NCBI GenBank assembly: GCA_963556255.1
Contig: OY744608.1
Coordinates: forward strand, 35,044,599-35,108,598
From: Allolobophora icterica
Taxonomy: Eukaryota; Annelida; Clitellata; Crassiclitellata; Lumbricidae
DNA: 64,000 bases
Direction of reading: 5' to 3'
The position numbers and the translations under genes were made by a program. Position 1 is the stretch's first letter; each line of letters opens with the position of its first letter. The notes under the pieces were generated by a model. It was not told the origin of the DNA, did not search any database, and saw only the letters and a list, made by a program, of their open reading frames with translations. This document shows positions 11,043-23,879 of the stretch, piece after piece.

Positions 11043-11189
11043 CCCTTCGATTACACTTCCCATGAGCCTCGTTTTCTCGTTGTATTTGTATGTATGTAGG
11101 TCTAACTTAGTTCTTTGGCTAAAGTTCTATCACTAACCTACAATTGCTTACAATATTCCCAGTGAAAATATCTTCCTCCTAATTCAGCC

Positions 11190-11640
11190 TTTCTCGACCT
11201 CCGTCACAACTCATTTCAAGTTCTCCAACCGAGTCATATCTAACACTGCACCACAACTCTGGAATGATCTGCCTCCCGAACACCCCAGATTTTCGATTTC
11301 GCCATTATCATTGCCACTCACCCACCATCATCTGCCTCAGGTTCCTCTTTCTATCACCCTGAGGTTTCCACTCAAACCTGAAGTCTCACCTCTTTGAGAA
11401 TTCATACTCTGACTCATACGAACCTACGAATTCCAATTATTCTTCCCCACCTAAACGACACCCACCTTAGCAGCTGCTCTGCCCCTCTCTGAACTCACTG
11501 GCATCCGGACCTGGCTCTCCTTTTGACTACCCTTTGGACAACCTCTCTGACTGGACGCAGCGCTCGTGAATAAGCTGGTGTCCGTCGCTTAGTTTTCAAG
11601 TGGCGATTTATAAATTTACGATTACTATTCTGATTTTCTT
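11190..11640 (+). mobile_element. LINE 3' end fragment, GATTAC-tailed family
   Basis: Plus-strand relative of the fragments at 190-655 and 14640-14960. It has the LWNDLP-type coding remnant around 11250-11275, the ACACCCACCTTAGCAGCTG block, and ends near TTTACGATTACTATT. Frameshifted and truncated. Confidence 0.65.
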
Positions 11641-11801
11641 TCAATGGCTAGCCCTTCCGCCGCAGAGCGATTTAAGTGAAGGTCTACGTGAACGGCCCTA
11701 CTAGTCCCAAGATATCGTTTAATACTTTACAGTACAGAGAGAGACAGAGACAGAGACAGAGAGACAGAGACAGATAGACACATAGACAGAGACATACAGA
11801 G

Positions 11802-11959
<158 letters not shown>

Positions 11960-12164
11960 TGTCACGTTGGCTCGGTGCCTGTCCTCTGCTTGGTATGTCT
12001 TTCGGAAACACAATTGCTACAAAGGTAATTAATTATATTATTTATTAGTAACTTATATAGCGTAGGTGTCTAGTAAACAAGCTATCAACCAATGGCACAT
12101 CAAAGCCAAGCCATAATCAGTTCAACAGCCACAAGATCAGTCCGTTGAGACAGAGGAACAGCCT

Positions 12165-12218
12165 ATGGCGGATAAGCAATCCGAAACAGAGCAATCAAAA
12201 CATGGATCTTTCCACTTA
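12165..12218 (+). CDS. Possible first exon of the F-box gene
   Basis: An ATG at 12165 opens 18 codons starting MADKQSETEQSKHG. A GT at 12219 would splice in phase 0 to the F-box exon at 12283, leaving a 64-base intron. The donor (GTTGTT) is weak and the intron unusually short, so the true start could lie elsewhere. Confidence 0.25.
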
Positions 12219-12282
12219 GTTGTTTTACGCTAAGGAGTTCTTAAGATGTCTGTAAAGAGATAATTATGATCTTTTCCTTTAG

Positions 12283-12490
12283 CTGCAAGTTCTACCGATC
12301 GAGATACTTGAACGTATACTTGTTAAAGCCGTAGTCGAGGAAGTGAACAGTATGAAGCTGGTCAAAAGGGTGTGGAAAGAAAAAGCTGATCTTGCGATAA
12401 ACAGACTTAAAACTGTCTGTTCGAAATGGAACAGCATCCTTACGACGAACTTCTTTCGAAATGAAGTTCATAGAATTCTAGATGCCACTG
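12283..12490 (+). CDS. F-box exon of an F-box/beta-propeller gene
   Basis: Acceptor TTTCCTTTAG at 12282, donor GTTAGT at 12491; the exon ends in phase 1. The peptide opens LQVLPIEILERILVKAV and continues to LKTVCSKWNSIL, then FFRNEVHRIL. This is the F-box pattern: LP-x-E-I-L-x-x-I at the start and V-C-x-x-W at the end, about 50 residues apart. F-box proteins bind Skp1 and bring substrates to the SCF ubiquitin ligase. The exon joins the next one in frame (see 13512-14383). The space between the two F-box halves is slightly longer than usual. Confidence 0.72.
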
Positions 12491-13012
12491 GTTAGTTCAT
12501 GAAATAATAAGAAACTTAATTCCTGTTATGAAACAAGCATTATTCCTGCGCACGAAATACAAAAACCCGAAATTAGGATTATGGTGAGTGATTAAATGAC
12601 GCATAAGTTTAGCCCTGAGGCAGCCAATGGTATGAAGTGTCAGCCACTTCATTTTTCTTAGCCTCGGCATATGATCTTCACATTGTTATGGAGTTATATG
12701 GATTTCGGCTGTGAATGTTCAGTGAATGTTCAGTGAAGGGTCGTGCTAGTGTCGTACACTTATCTTTTAAGTAGTGCCTTAGATATTTCAAGTTTACGAT
12801 TACGATTACAATTAGGGTGGATGGCAAGCCCACTGCCTCTCGGTCTATCTGCTCATCCATCTGACGATATACGGTCGGCGTGCTGTCTGTAGCTCAATTG
12901 GCTGTGGATGTAAAACGAACCGAAACCTGAAATAAATGGCTTCTCTAACAGGGATTCGAACTCCATATCATTCAACTGACAGTTCACCAGGCGTTAAATT
13001 AAGTTTCTGAAC

Positions 13013-13400
13013 ACATAAACACATACGTGTATACTTGCATGCATAAATACATGGACATAATACATACATAGGCCTACATAGATTGATAGATAGATAGACA
13101 CATACATACATACATAGGCCTACATACCTGCACACACGCATGCAAACATACATGCGTACATCTGTTCAAGGTCTTGATGTATACATACAACAGCATAAAG
13201 TGAATTTATTATTATACCTATAATGACTGACTTGTTTTATAACTTACAAATTTTTATATATATATATATGCATACATACACTGATACACACGCACGTGCA
13301 TGCATCAATACATACATGTAACATGCATACATAAATACATACATGCATACACATACATACCTGCATATATACATGCATACATACATACATACATATATTA
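13013..13400. repeat. Degenerate CATA/TACA tetranucleotide tracts
   Basis: Two clusters (about 13013-13165 and 13254-13400) of CATA-type repeats lie in the intron between the F-box and propeller exons. Minus-strand frames here are repeat artefacts. Confidence 0.88.
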
Positions 13401-13511
13401 CATCATCATCAACACCATAAATCAGCAGCAGCAGCAGTCTCATCATAATCATTGAATGCATTTTTGAACAGTAAGTTTGTCATCAATGAATAAAGGAGTT
13501 ATTTTTTTTAG

Positions 13512-14383
13512 CTCAGGAGACGATTCGTTTGGAAGTTTTGCATCAGTCTTCGATACAGTTATGTATCTGCAAAGTGGCTACGATGAAAGATGAAATGTTC
13601 TTGCTCTGCAAGCCAGAAAATCAAGACTGTTATATTAATGTTCATAACCGCAACAATATGAAGACGGTGGAAGATGTCATCCCGCTACCAGGAATACTTC
13701 CAGAGAACATGGCAGCTTGCAGCGTGTCAAACTGTGTGTATTTGCTTACTAAGGAATCGCATTGCTTTTCAGTTTTACGCATTACGAGAAATGGCCGGCA
13801 TCAGTTTAACATATCACCATGGATAAATGATCTCAGTCTGTCATTTTCTGATATACGTTTATTCGTATCAGTCAATGGTAGCCTTATAATCCTTTCACGA
13901 CAGTTAAAACCGAATCCTTCTGTGGTAAGCATATATAATGCGAATGGATCCTTGCAGCATGCAATAACGCTGTCCCCAGCCGTTCTTCGTTTCAGATTCA
14001 TTTTCAGTGTAATTCAAAAATCAAATGGAAACCTTGTATTGGCTACCATTAGCGACAACATTGATACAGAATTAAAGGAGATCGATACGAATGGGAGAAT
14101 TGTACGCCAATACCGTTCATCAATTTATGGAGATAGTGGTGTGAATGTTGCAGATGCCCATGGTAGAATTATGATAGCTTGTCTGGGCAACAGAGCCGAG
14201 CTTTTAGATTCTGAATTTAATCTCATGGATTTAATTCTTCCGCAGCAGCAGTGGGCCGGCTTACAAGCTCCCTGTGGAATGCACTACAATAGCGAGAGGG
14301 ATGAGATAGTGCGTCTCTATAAAACTGGGTGTTCCAATAACCGAACCAAAGTTTTAACTATCTTCCGTTTCACAGGAAAATAA
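13512..14383 (+). CDS. Terminal beta-propeller-like exon of the F-box gene
   Basis: A strong acceptor (polyT then AG at 13510-13511) starts the exon; the phase-1 G of the F-box exon completes an alanine codon and the frame runs 290 codons to TAA at 14381. The peptide falls into about six units of 40-50 residues, each with paired hydrophobic strands: ENMAACSVSNCVYLLT, RLFVSVNGSLIIL, VVSIYNANGSLQHAI, NGNLVLATISDN, HGRIMIACLGNRAELLD and RDEIVRLYK. The xxIYNANGSLxxxI type of turn recalls NHL/six-bladed propellers. By analogy with F-box/WD or Kelch proteins this would be the substrate-binding half of an SCF receptor; the substrate is unknown. No signal peptide or membrane segment is seen. The fold is inferred from periodicity only. 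Confidence 0.75.
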
Positions 14384-14608
14384 ACTAAAGCGTCGTAACT
14401 AGGAGAGAATTTGTATTATATTTGTACAGTTTCGACATATCCTGTAGGCCTAATGGTCATAACCTAGCGATTACCAGTAGTTTCAAACAACTGTGTTGAA
14501 ATGTATTTTCTTTTTCATAATTAGCCTATAATTATACGTTGAGAATTTGATAACGTATTGCTAGTGTCAATGATCATTTTGACATACTTACTAATTAGTA
14601 ATTGACGT

Positions 14609-14614
14609 AATAAA
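14609..14614 (+). promoter_or_regulatory. Poly-A signal AATAAA of the F-box gene
   Basis: AATAAA lies 226 bases after the TAA stop, in AT-rich DNA with no other gene nearby. It fits the 3' end of the F-box/propeller transcript. The stretch 14384-14608 would be its 3' UTR. Confidence 0.5.
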
Positions 14615-14639
14615 TATATTTATGGAGTCACTAACATTA

Positions 14640-14960
14640 ATTGGAGTTCACCATAACCGTAATCGTAATCTCGAAACTTCTGAAGCGCCACTCGAAGACC
14701 AAGCGCAGGGCACCAGCCTATTCACGAGCGCTGTGTCAAACCAGAAGGAGTTTCCATAGAGTAGTCCAGAGGAAGTCCGAGTCCGGTTACCATTTTGGGC
14801 AGGTCAAGAGAGGAGGTGGAGCAGCTGTTAAGGTGGGTGTCATTTAGGGCGAGAAGAATTGGAAGGCGGAGGATCAGATGAGTTAGGGTAGAAGTTCTTG
14901 AAAAGATGAGACCAGTTTTGCGTGGAAATCCCGGGTGTGATAGAGGAGCATGCGGAGGAG
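14640..14960 (-). mobile_element. LINE 3' end fragment, GATTAC-tailed family
   Basis: Shares AGCTGTTAAGGTGGGTGT, then GAGAAGAATTGGAA, with 350-400, and has the same CGTAATCGTAATC tail at its left side. It begins just after the F-box gene's poly-A signal. Confidence 0.68.
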
Positions 14961-14984
14961 GATGGGTTGCGATGGTGATGGTGG

Positions 14985-15274
14985 ACGTGTGTGGCTGAAA
15001 GTCTTCCTGTCTGACTGCCTGTGACTCAGCTCGTCTGGCTGTCGGTTTACCTGTGTATCTATATATAGGTACTTTCGTACTTTATCTAAGTACTTTCGTA
15101 CTTTTGTGGTACATACTCCTCCTTTTTTCTTCTTACACGACGCAATTCGGAGACTGCGATCTCTGGGAAGGCACAATAATAAAATATTGATTGGCATTGT
15201 TTAGGGGGTACGGTACCCCAGTCCAAAAAGTGGGGGTACGGGCACCCCTCGTATCCCCACAAATTACGCCTATG
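14985..15274. repeat. Second copy of the 8465-8760 repeat
   Basis: Starts GTGTGTGGCTGAAAGTC and ends with the GGGGTACGGTACCCC / AAATTACGCCTATG terminus. Its last bases serve as the insertion target of the next element. Confidence 0.65.
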
Positions 15275-15276
15275 CC

Positions 15277-15879
15277 CATGGGCGGCGATCTAGGGGGAAG
15301 GGGGGTGGGAGTGGGGGACACTCCATGCATTTGTCCCCCCCCCACATTTTGAAGAAACACCAAAAAAGGCGGAGAAATGTAATGGCGTGTGAGGGTTTCG
15401 CAGCGGTTTTTGACCAGACGAGGGAAAAATAAATTTTTTAAGGAGAAGTGTCCCCACCCAAAAATTATGAGAAAGAAGAAGGAATTCGTGAAAAAAGTTA
15501 AAATCTTTTAGACGATCTTTTAGACGAAGAAATGAGAAAAAGAAAAGTGGTATTGGTGGGAGATGGGAAAAAGTTGTAAAAGGTGGCGAATGACTACAAA
15601 AAGGTCATCAAATGTTTTCGAGATGAAATCGATATTTTGTGGAGACGAATTGGTAAAAATGAAAGTGGGGGAATAAAGTAAAGAAGTGCGGAAAAAAAGA
15701 GGATAAGTGTAAGAAAAAGTTGTAAAAAGAGGCGAAGGACAAAAAAAAGATCATCAACTGTTTCGGAGATGAAGTGGCAGAAAAATTTTTGGGGGGGACA
15801 AGATTTTCCAAAACCGGTCGTCGACGAGATCGTGGCCGACTTTGTCCCCCCCACCTCTCAGACAAGATCGCCGCCACTG
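15277..15879. mobile_element. hAT MITE, GGCGGCGATC family, TSD CCTATGCC
   Basis: A 603-bp element starting CATGGGCGGCGATCT and ending AGATCGCCGCCACTG, flanked by perfect CCTATGCC copies (15269-15276 and 15880-15887). The interior has GGGGGACA / TGTCCCCC blocks and ACATTTTGAAGAAACACC. Other copies: 21648-21874 (intact ends) and 18741-18909 (damaged). Frames inside it are short and purine-rich, not coding. Confidence 0.88.
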
Positions 15880-15887
15880 CCTATGCC

Positions 15888-16126
15888 CATGGGCGTCCAC
15901 AGGAATTTTGTAGGGGGCAAAATTTTAGTAGAGGAGGAGAAAAGTTTTTGTAGGGGGGAGCTAAATGAGGTTTTTGCGCAGCTATTCTTGAACATAGAAC
16001 ACGTGACAACTTTAAATATAAATCGTGTTGGGACTATTGTAATAATCACAATAATGAAGAGATTTAATTTTTTTAAATATATGCGCAAAATCCAGTGGAG
16101 GGGCAAATGCCCCTCCGGACACCCAT
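15888..16126. mobile_element. Small TIR element abutting the previous one
   Basis: Left end CATGGGCGTCC, right end GGACACCCATG, with GGGGCAAATGCCCC just inside the right end. It starts exactly where the TSD of the 15277 element stops. I find no convincing duplication of its own. Confidence 0.5.
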
Positions 16127-18028
<1,902 letters not shown>

Positions 18029-18036
18029 AACACACT

Positions 18037-18182
18037 CAGTGGCGGCGCCGCCTGTACTTGTGGTACGGCTTTTGCCGTACCACTTTTTAAGGTGGTAAGG
18101 CAACAAAATACTTTTGCCGTACCACTTTTTTGTCGTGCCCCTAATCTGCCGTACTACTTTTCAAATCGTGGCGCCGCCTCTG
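18037..18182. mobile_element. hAT MITE, TSD AACACACT
   Basis: A 146-bp element beginning CAGTGGCGGCGCC and ending GGCGCCGCCTCTG, flanked by perfect AACACACT copies (18029-18036, 18183-18190). The interior repeats TGCCGTACCACTTTTT. Confidence 0.9.
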
Positions 18183-18274
18183 AACACACTTGTTCAGTAT
18201 AGGGTGGCTAAATATATTCATGTATCCAGTAGGCCTAGTTTTGTCAGATATTCTAAACTTGGTAACGAGGGCAT

Positions 18275-18686
18275 CATAGGCGCCGACTTCTTGGGAGCCT
18301 TGGGTGCCAAGGCACCCAGAGAGAAAGTTCGGTGGGTGCCTGGCACCCAGAAGAATTTGGACCTTCAATTCAAATTTTTTACAACTAACTAAACTTACAA
18401 CTTGAGAAGTACAACTACAACACAAATACCCAACATTGCATGATCTTACAGTCACAGCCCGTACATAAATAAATTATTCATTTATTATTTTAAAAAAATA
18501 AATAATAACACTGGAACGTCGTCACCGATTTCCAATACTTTTCTAACCTCGTAACCTTTGACAAGAAAACAATTTTCTTTATCCGAAAATCCGCTAAAAC
18601 TCAACTAGCTAAGGAGAGTGGGAAGGGGAAGGAAAGGGGAGGAGGACCCAGGCACCCAGAGACAAGAGCAAAAGTCGGCGCTCGTG
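18275..18686. mobile_element. hAT MITE, TSD GAGGGCAT
   Basis: A 412-bp element. The left end is CATAGGCGCCGACTT and the right end AAGTCGGCGCTCGTG, with perfect GAGGGCAT at 18267-18274 and 18687-18694. Inner blocks GGGTGCC/GGCACCC repeat near both ends. Confidence 0.88.
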
Positions 18687-18740
18687 GAGGGCATTGTCAA
18701 ATTACAGTTGTATTGCATACAGTTGTACTGATGCATACAT

Positions 18741-18909
18741 ACATTTGTCCCCCCACATTTTGAAGAAACACCAAAAAGGTCCATTTTTTGGCACGTGAGC
18801 GCGAAACAATTTTTGACCTTTTTTGACCAGATCAGTTCAACTCTTTTGACCAGATCGATTCTAAATTGTCCCACCCCCACCCCCACTTGTCAAACAAGAT
18901 CGCCGCCAG
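18741..18909. mobile_element. Damaged copy of the GGCGGCGATC MITE family
   Basis: Shares ACATTTTGAAGAAACACC, the ACCAGATCAGTTCAA blocks and the CAAGATCGCCGCCAG right end with 15277-15879 and 21648-21874, but the left terminus is missing. Confidence 0.7.
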
Positions 18910-19457
18910 CGAGGATTCGCCACACACTACTACCCGTGTTGCTAGGTACATGTATATATACTGCATTATACTGCATTATTGACAAGGAGAGCTCCATATT
19001 GACAATATAAAAACAGCCAACTGAGCCAAGTGCATAATCGACCATCAGAGCATCGCTTCAACAATGCGACTGATCTAGGCTTTACGTCAGCATGTTTTCA
19101 AACGCCATTTTCATTGTCAACTACGTTGTGTCATTTGAGAATGCGCCTATAGGCCTATATATATATTCATGTACGTAGGCTACATGTGTCAAGCATCCAT
19201 GGACAAACACCATAGGGGTCGCCCATAAAGGACGTCCGCAAAATATGACCCACTTTGAAACCCTTCCCTTTTCCGCATTTGACCTTGCCCTCCCTCCCTC
19301 TTTGCGGACGTCCGCACGTCTAAGCCAATTTTTAATGTCATTATTTTTACAATTATTCCACAGTTCCTATGCACGTTTAAGTGACGGTTCAGGTTTCATA
19401 ACGCAGGATACGCAGTAACAAAAACCTCTTTAAAGTCGCAGTATTAAAGGTTATACC

Positions 19458-20202
19458 CAGGGGCGTCTACACCATAGAAACCTTGGAGCAAATGCTCCAT
19501 CCAAGCAGTGATGGGCACTAAACTAATTTTTTTTAGTTAAACTAAAACTATTTTCCAACTAAAAAATTATAGTTTAACTAAAGTTGACAACTGATTTTGG
19601 AAATTAGTTAACTAAACTAAAAAAAAGTAGTTAAACTTTTTCCAACTTTTTCCCAACTTTTTACGACAAACATTTTCACAATAACAGAGGTTAAGTGAAC
19701 TGCAATAATGCAGAACGTCAGTGACAATTTTTCACCTTCAAACTATGCAATGTGTACTGTTCTGGCATACAGTTACAGGCATCCTGTAAGTAATGTATGA
19801 ATTTGAAAACACAGGCTGTTAATGCTAAAACCATGCATTGTTAATCAATAAGTTTCGCATGGAGTTGTTGACAGTGTTCATTGTTCATTGCAGAAAATAG
19901 TTGCGTATTGCTGATTTTTTTTAGTTAAACTTTTTAGTTAGCACCTAAAAATTTTTAGTTAAACTATGGTTTAAACTAAACTCTTTATTTTTAGTTAAAC
20001 TTCATCCTTAACTAAAAAAATTTAGTTAAACTAAAAGTTAGCAACTTTTTAGTTAACTATTGCCCATCACTGCATCCAAGAAATAAGGGGGGAAAGATTT
20101 GTCAGTGTGTGTGCCACCATTTTAGGGGGGAAGGAACGTAGAGGGGGAAGAAGAGGGGGAAAGGACGTTGCTCCAATGACTTGGGAGGGATAGACGCCCC
20201 TG
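19458..20202. mobile_element. hAT MITE, GGCGTCTA family, TSD GTTATACC, middle of the nest
   Basis: Ends CAGGGGCGTCTACACC and TAGACGCCCCTG, flanked by perfect GTTATACC (19450-19457, 20203-20210). Without the inner insertion it would be about 170 bp, like its relatives at 28408-28591 and 33380-33547. Confidence 0.9.
19506..20072. mobile_element. hAT MITE, innermost of the nest, TSD CATCCAAG
   Basis: A 567-bp element with ends CAGTGATGGGCA and TGCCCATCACTG and perfect CATCCAAG copies (19498-19505, 20073-20080). The interior is dominated by TTTTTAGTTAAACTAAA-type subrepeats in both orientations. Confidence 0.92.
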
Positions 20203-20900
20203 GTTATACCATGGATGAAGTTTTAGGCAATCACTTCACTTACCTTTTCGTCTTTCGGGTAAGGCTGAAACAAGGTGGTGTTTAAAAAACTATCAAATTT
20301 AAAAGTTTAGAATCGGACGTCCGCACTGGTCATAACCCTCCCTCCCCTTGTCCGCATTTCGATGACTCCTCCCTTCCCTCCTCATTGCGGACGTCCTTTA
20401 TGGATGACCCCATACCACAGAAACCAGTGTTAAGGTTGGTCGGTGTCCGGGTGTTGGCATTTCATTTGCTATTTCGCAATTACAAGTATTGTCACTTCGA
20501 CTCTACTGCTTTTCACAGGCAATCATAAACGTAATTCAGCGTAACTAATAATACACTGTACTCTACAAACCACAAATTTGTCGCTGTAAAAATGTGACGG
20601 ACTGCATCAGTCTACCTAAAAATGCGCAGCATTAACGTCTATTAAAAATAATTGCGTGATATAGGCTAATAGAAAGATTGGTTAAATAAATACATCTATA
20701 CGCCCTACAGAACGCTCATCAAATGTGGCTAACATTACCTGCACATGACACTTATTGATTAACATATCATTATTGCATATTGGCAAAGTAATCGACAGGT
20801 AGGCTAATGCACAAAATGCATTAACAATTTCGACCAATCTCATTGCTTACGTAGTTCTAAAAATACTGCAGTAATTCAATTTCAAAACATCGGTCGTGCC

Positions 20901-21924
20901 CATGGGCGCCCGCAGCATAGGTCAAGGGGGGTCGCGTGACCCCCCCTGGAAATCATGATGCGATTGCCAAGAGAATCATGGATACTGAAAACCTTACTCT
21001 CTGAATTTGAAAGCAACAGCAAGTGCTGGCTGTTGACGAGAAACCCCAGAGTTGATGCATTATAGAATTAATAGAAATTACACAGTAAGCCTAATGGAAC
21101 CTATATACCTACAGCCGGCCAATGCCAGCCCTGACCTTAGGATTAGCAAGCTAAGGCGACTGCCCAGAGAATCATCAATACTGGAAACCGTATACTCTCT
21201 CGGTCTGAAAGGTTAAACATGTGTTGACTGTTGAAAGATAGTTAGGGTTTCTCTCTGCATGGTTCAAAGGCGGAGGATGGCTCTGCATGGTTCATAGGCA
21301 CAGGATGGTGACACGAGCAATATACATGTATGATCCTACAAGACTGAAGAGATAGAGTGGCTGGATTTGGATATAGAGATAAGACACAGGACAACTAATT
21401 ATTATTTTCGTGTTTAGTTCGGAAAAATTGAAAGTTGGAGGCCCCTAAAAATCGGCGGCCCTAGGCGGCTGCCTAGTTTGCCTAACAGACGAACCGGGCC
21501 TGATTCACAGGCGCTCAGTCAAACAAAATCTATAGGCAGGGCATAGTTACGTGTCTTTGAATGCTTTGCAGTGTATTAATCGCATTCGGTGATTGATTTG
21601 AATAAATCAATGACATAGTTATATACTACACAAATAACTCTCCCGGCCACGGGCGGCGATCCCGGAGGGGTTGAGGGGGACAAGACCCCCACCTTTAATA
21701 GTGGGGGACACATCATACACCCCAACTTTAGAAGAAACACCGAAAAATGGTCATCAAATTTCACGCGCGACAAAAAATTTAGACACTTTTAAACAGATCA
21801 GTTCAAAACTCTTTTTCCCAGATCAGTTCAAAAGTGCCCCCCCCCCCACCTGCCACACAAGATCGCCGCCAGTGCTCCCGGCCGTGACTGACCTCCCCTG
21901 CAAAAAATCCTGCGGGCGCCCATG
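20901..21924. mobile_element. hAT-type element, TSD GTCGTGCC, about 1 kb
   Basis: Ends CATGGGCGCCCGCAG and CTGCGGGCGCCCATG, a perfect 15-bp inverted repeat flanked by perfect GTCGTGCC (20893-20900, 21925-21932). It contains the MITE 21648-21874 and further diverged element-like DNA (for example GGCGGCCCTAGGCGGC near 21455). No transposase frame. Confidence 0.88.
21648..21874. mobile_element. hAT MITE, GGCGGCGATC family, TSD CTCCCGGC
   Basis: A 227-bp element from CACGGGCGGCGATC to GATCGCCGCCAGTG with perfect CTCCCGGC copies (21640-21647, 21875-21882), nested inside 20901-21924. Confidence 0.9.
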
Positions 21925-22239
21925 GTCGTGCCACTGCAAGCACAAGGCATCAAGCGTTGGCTGCTCCTCCATAACATCAATATACTGTACGTCCTGAAAT
22001 GTCAGTTTAATGGAAATTAAGAAGGCTCATTGTGGAAGAAAGTTTAAATGCATTTTCAAAAAATTGATTCACATTTCTATTTTCTATTACCAATTCCTGA
22101 AAAGGCTCCAAAACAATGTTTAATTTTTAAAAGAACAATAAATTATAAGTAAACTCAAAAACAAAATACACAAGAAATAATAACTGTTCAAATAATTCAA
22201 TAAAATTAATCAAATTAAATTCTAGTGTATATTCACTTA

Positions 22240-22632
22240 CGTCCGCAATAAGGGTGAGGGAGGAGTCATCAAAATGCAGACAAATGCGGACAAGGGGGAG
22301 GGGTAATTACCAGTGCAAACGTCCGCAGCTGAACTTTTAAATTTGATAGTTTTCTAAACACCACCTTGTTTCTACCTTCCCGAAAGACAAAAGGTCAGTG
22401 AGGTGATTGCCTAAAAAGGCATTTGTTACTGCACATCCTGATGTGAAACCCAAAATATTACCTAAACGTGCACAGGAACTGTGGAATAATTGTAAAAAGA
22501 ATGAGGACATTAAAAATTGGCTTTGGTGTGCAGACGTCCGCAAAGGGAAAGGGTGTAAGGTCAAACGCGGACAAGGGGAGGGAGGGGTCCAAAGTAGGTC
22601 ATATTATGCGGACGTCCTTTATGGACGACCCC
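22240..22632. mobile_element. Uninterrupted copy of the GGACGTCCGCA element
   Basis: Right end TGCGGACGTCCTTTATGGAC then GACCCC; interior matches the outer element at 19215-20411 in reverse, including the CACCACCTTGTTTC and CGGAC blocks. The left terminus is incomplete. An 88-codon frame crosses it (22407-22673, with KKAFVTAHPDVKPKI and RAQELWNN); it could be captured or degenerate coding sequence but I cannot name it. Confidence 0.72.
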
Positions 22633-22639
22633 TTACAGT

Positions 22640-23879
22640 AATATTAATCTACAATTTAACTTTTGCAACATGACAGCATGCAAACAGGATGGGCACAACC
22701 AGAAAAGATGAACATGTTGCAAGTTTGCAACACAAGAAACAAGTCCACTACACAGACCATGTAAATTGTATACATTACTTTAATACCACTGTATTAATTA
22801 AGAATTCCCATCATTTCTTATATTTATAAACAGTCCTTTAACACAAAGATGGATCCAGAGGGAATCAATGCTGACAAAAATGGAATTGTAGTAATCTTGG
22901 AGTGTACAATGGAGTTACAAGTAGTTTTACATAGCAGTAGTTTTACAGTCAAGCATGGATCACTATGGGCAGAGGTTACACATGTTCATGAAGCAGGTGT
23001 GCAAGAGAACGATGTCATTTGACAACGAGAGTCAAAGTTAAAGCCAAAATTGCGCACAGGCAAGTCGGAGATGAAAGCAAGAGATGAAGAATTGGTGAAC
23101 AGGTGTATGGAAGGGATTTTCTTGATCTGATCCAGGTCTAGGATTCAGATGAAGTTTTGAATTCAGTTTTGCCTGGGATGGGTTGAGCCAGAGGAAGTTC
23201 GAGCAGCGCTGGCCTTAAGAGTGCGCAAACCGTGCGATCGCACAGGCCCACAACCTAGGGTGAGGGGGGGTTTCCGAAAATGTAACACAAAATTAACATG
23301 AACAAGACACCCTAATAATAATTTCACTTGTGTCAAGGGGTATTGTACAGTATACTGTATACTCTTATACAGGGCTCAAAATATCCTAAGGCTGGCACTG
23401 GTTGGAGGACATCCAATTTGAGTGTAGGTTGACCAAGTGGAGTAATTTGAGAAATGTGGGAGGAAAAGAGCTGTACTACATAACTATAAATAAAAAAAGT
23501 CCATCAACTAGTGATTGAAATTGTTAGGGCAAATGACATAATGGTGGTAGTAAATGTATAGGAATAGTGCATCCCATTAGGGGGATAGTCCAAACGAACT
23601 ACAGAAAAATTGCACCCAAGAAGTACAATAAAAAATTCTCATTCACTTTCAGCACATAGAATTGTAAATTAGGCAGAAAGGATTGCAAATTATACTGATT
23701 CATTTGGACAAACTTGACTGTACTTATTCCTATCAGTCCACAACTTACAAACTGCATTTCATGGACATATCAGGTATACCCTGAAGACGAGGACAACCAG
23801 AGCCATAATGCTCACAATTAACATGTCACAAGACTGGAGAACACCAAGCAGACAACCCAAGACCACATCGACTAGTGCC
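22640..23879. other. No gene recognised
   Basis: AT-rich DNA without a supportable frame. A degenerate element may lie around 23205-23415, where CTGGCCTTAAGAGTGC faces CTAAGGCTGGCACTGG. Confidence 0.5.

Larger units (their letters stand above)
19215..20411. mobile_element. TIR element, GGACGTCCGCA family, outer member of a nest
   Basis: Left end GGGGTCGCCCATAAAGGACG, right end the reverse complement of GGGGTCATCCATAAAGGACG, with CGGACGTCCGCA blocks repeated inside both ends. A possible 3-bp duplication ATA flanks it. A second, uninterrupted copy in opposite orientation is at 22240-22632. It hosts the MITE 19458-20202. Confidence 0.78.

Noticed and set aside
12890..12985. tRNA-like words (TAGCTCAATTGG and GGGATTCGAACTCC)
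   Set aside because: The A-box-like and B-box-like words are on opposite strands, so they cannot form one tRNA or SINE promoter.
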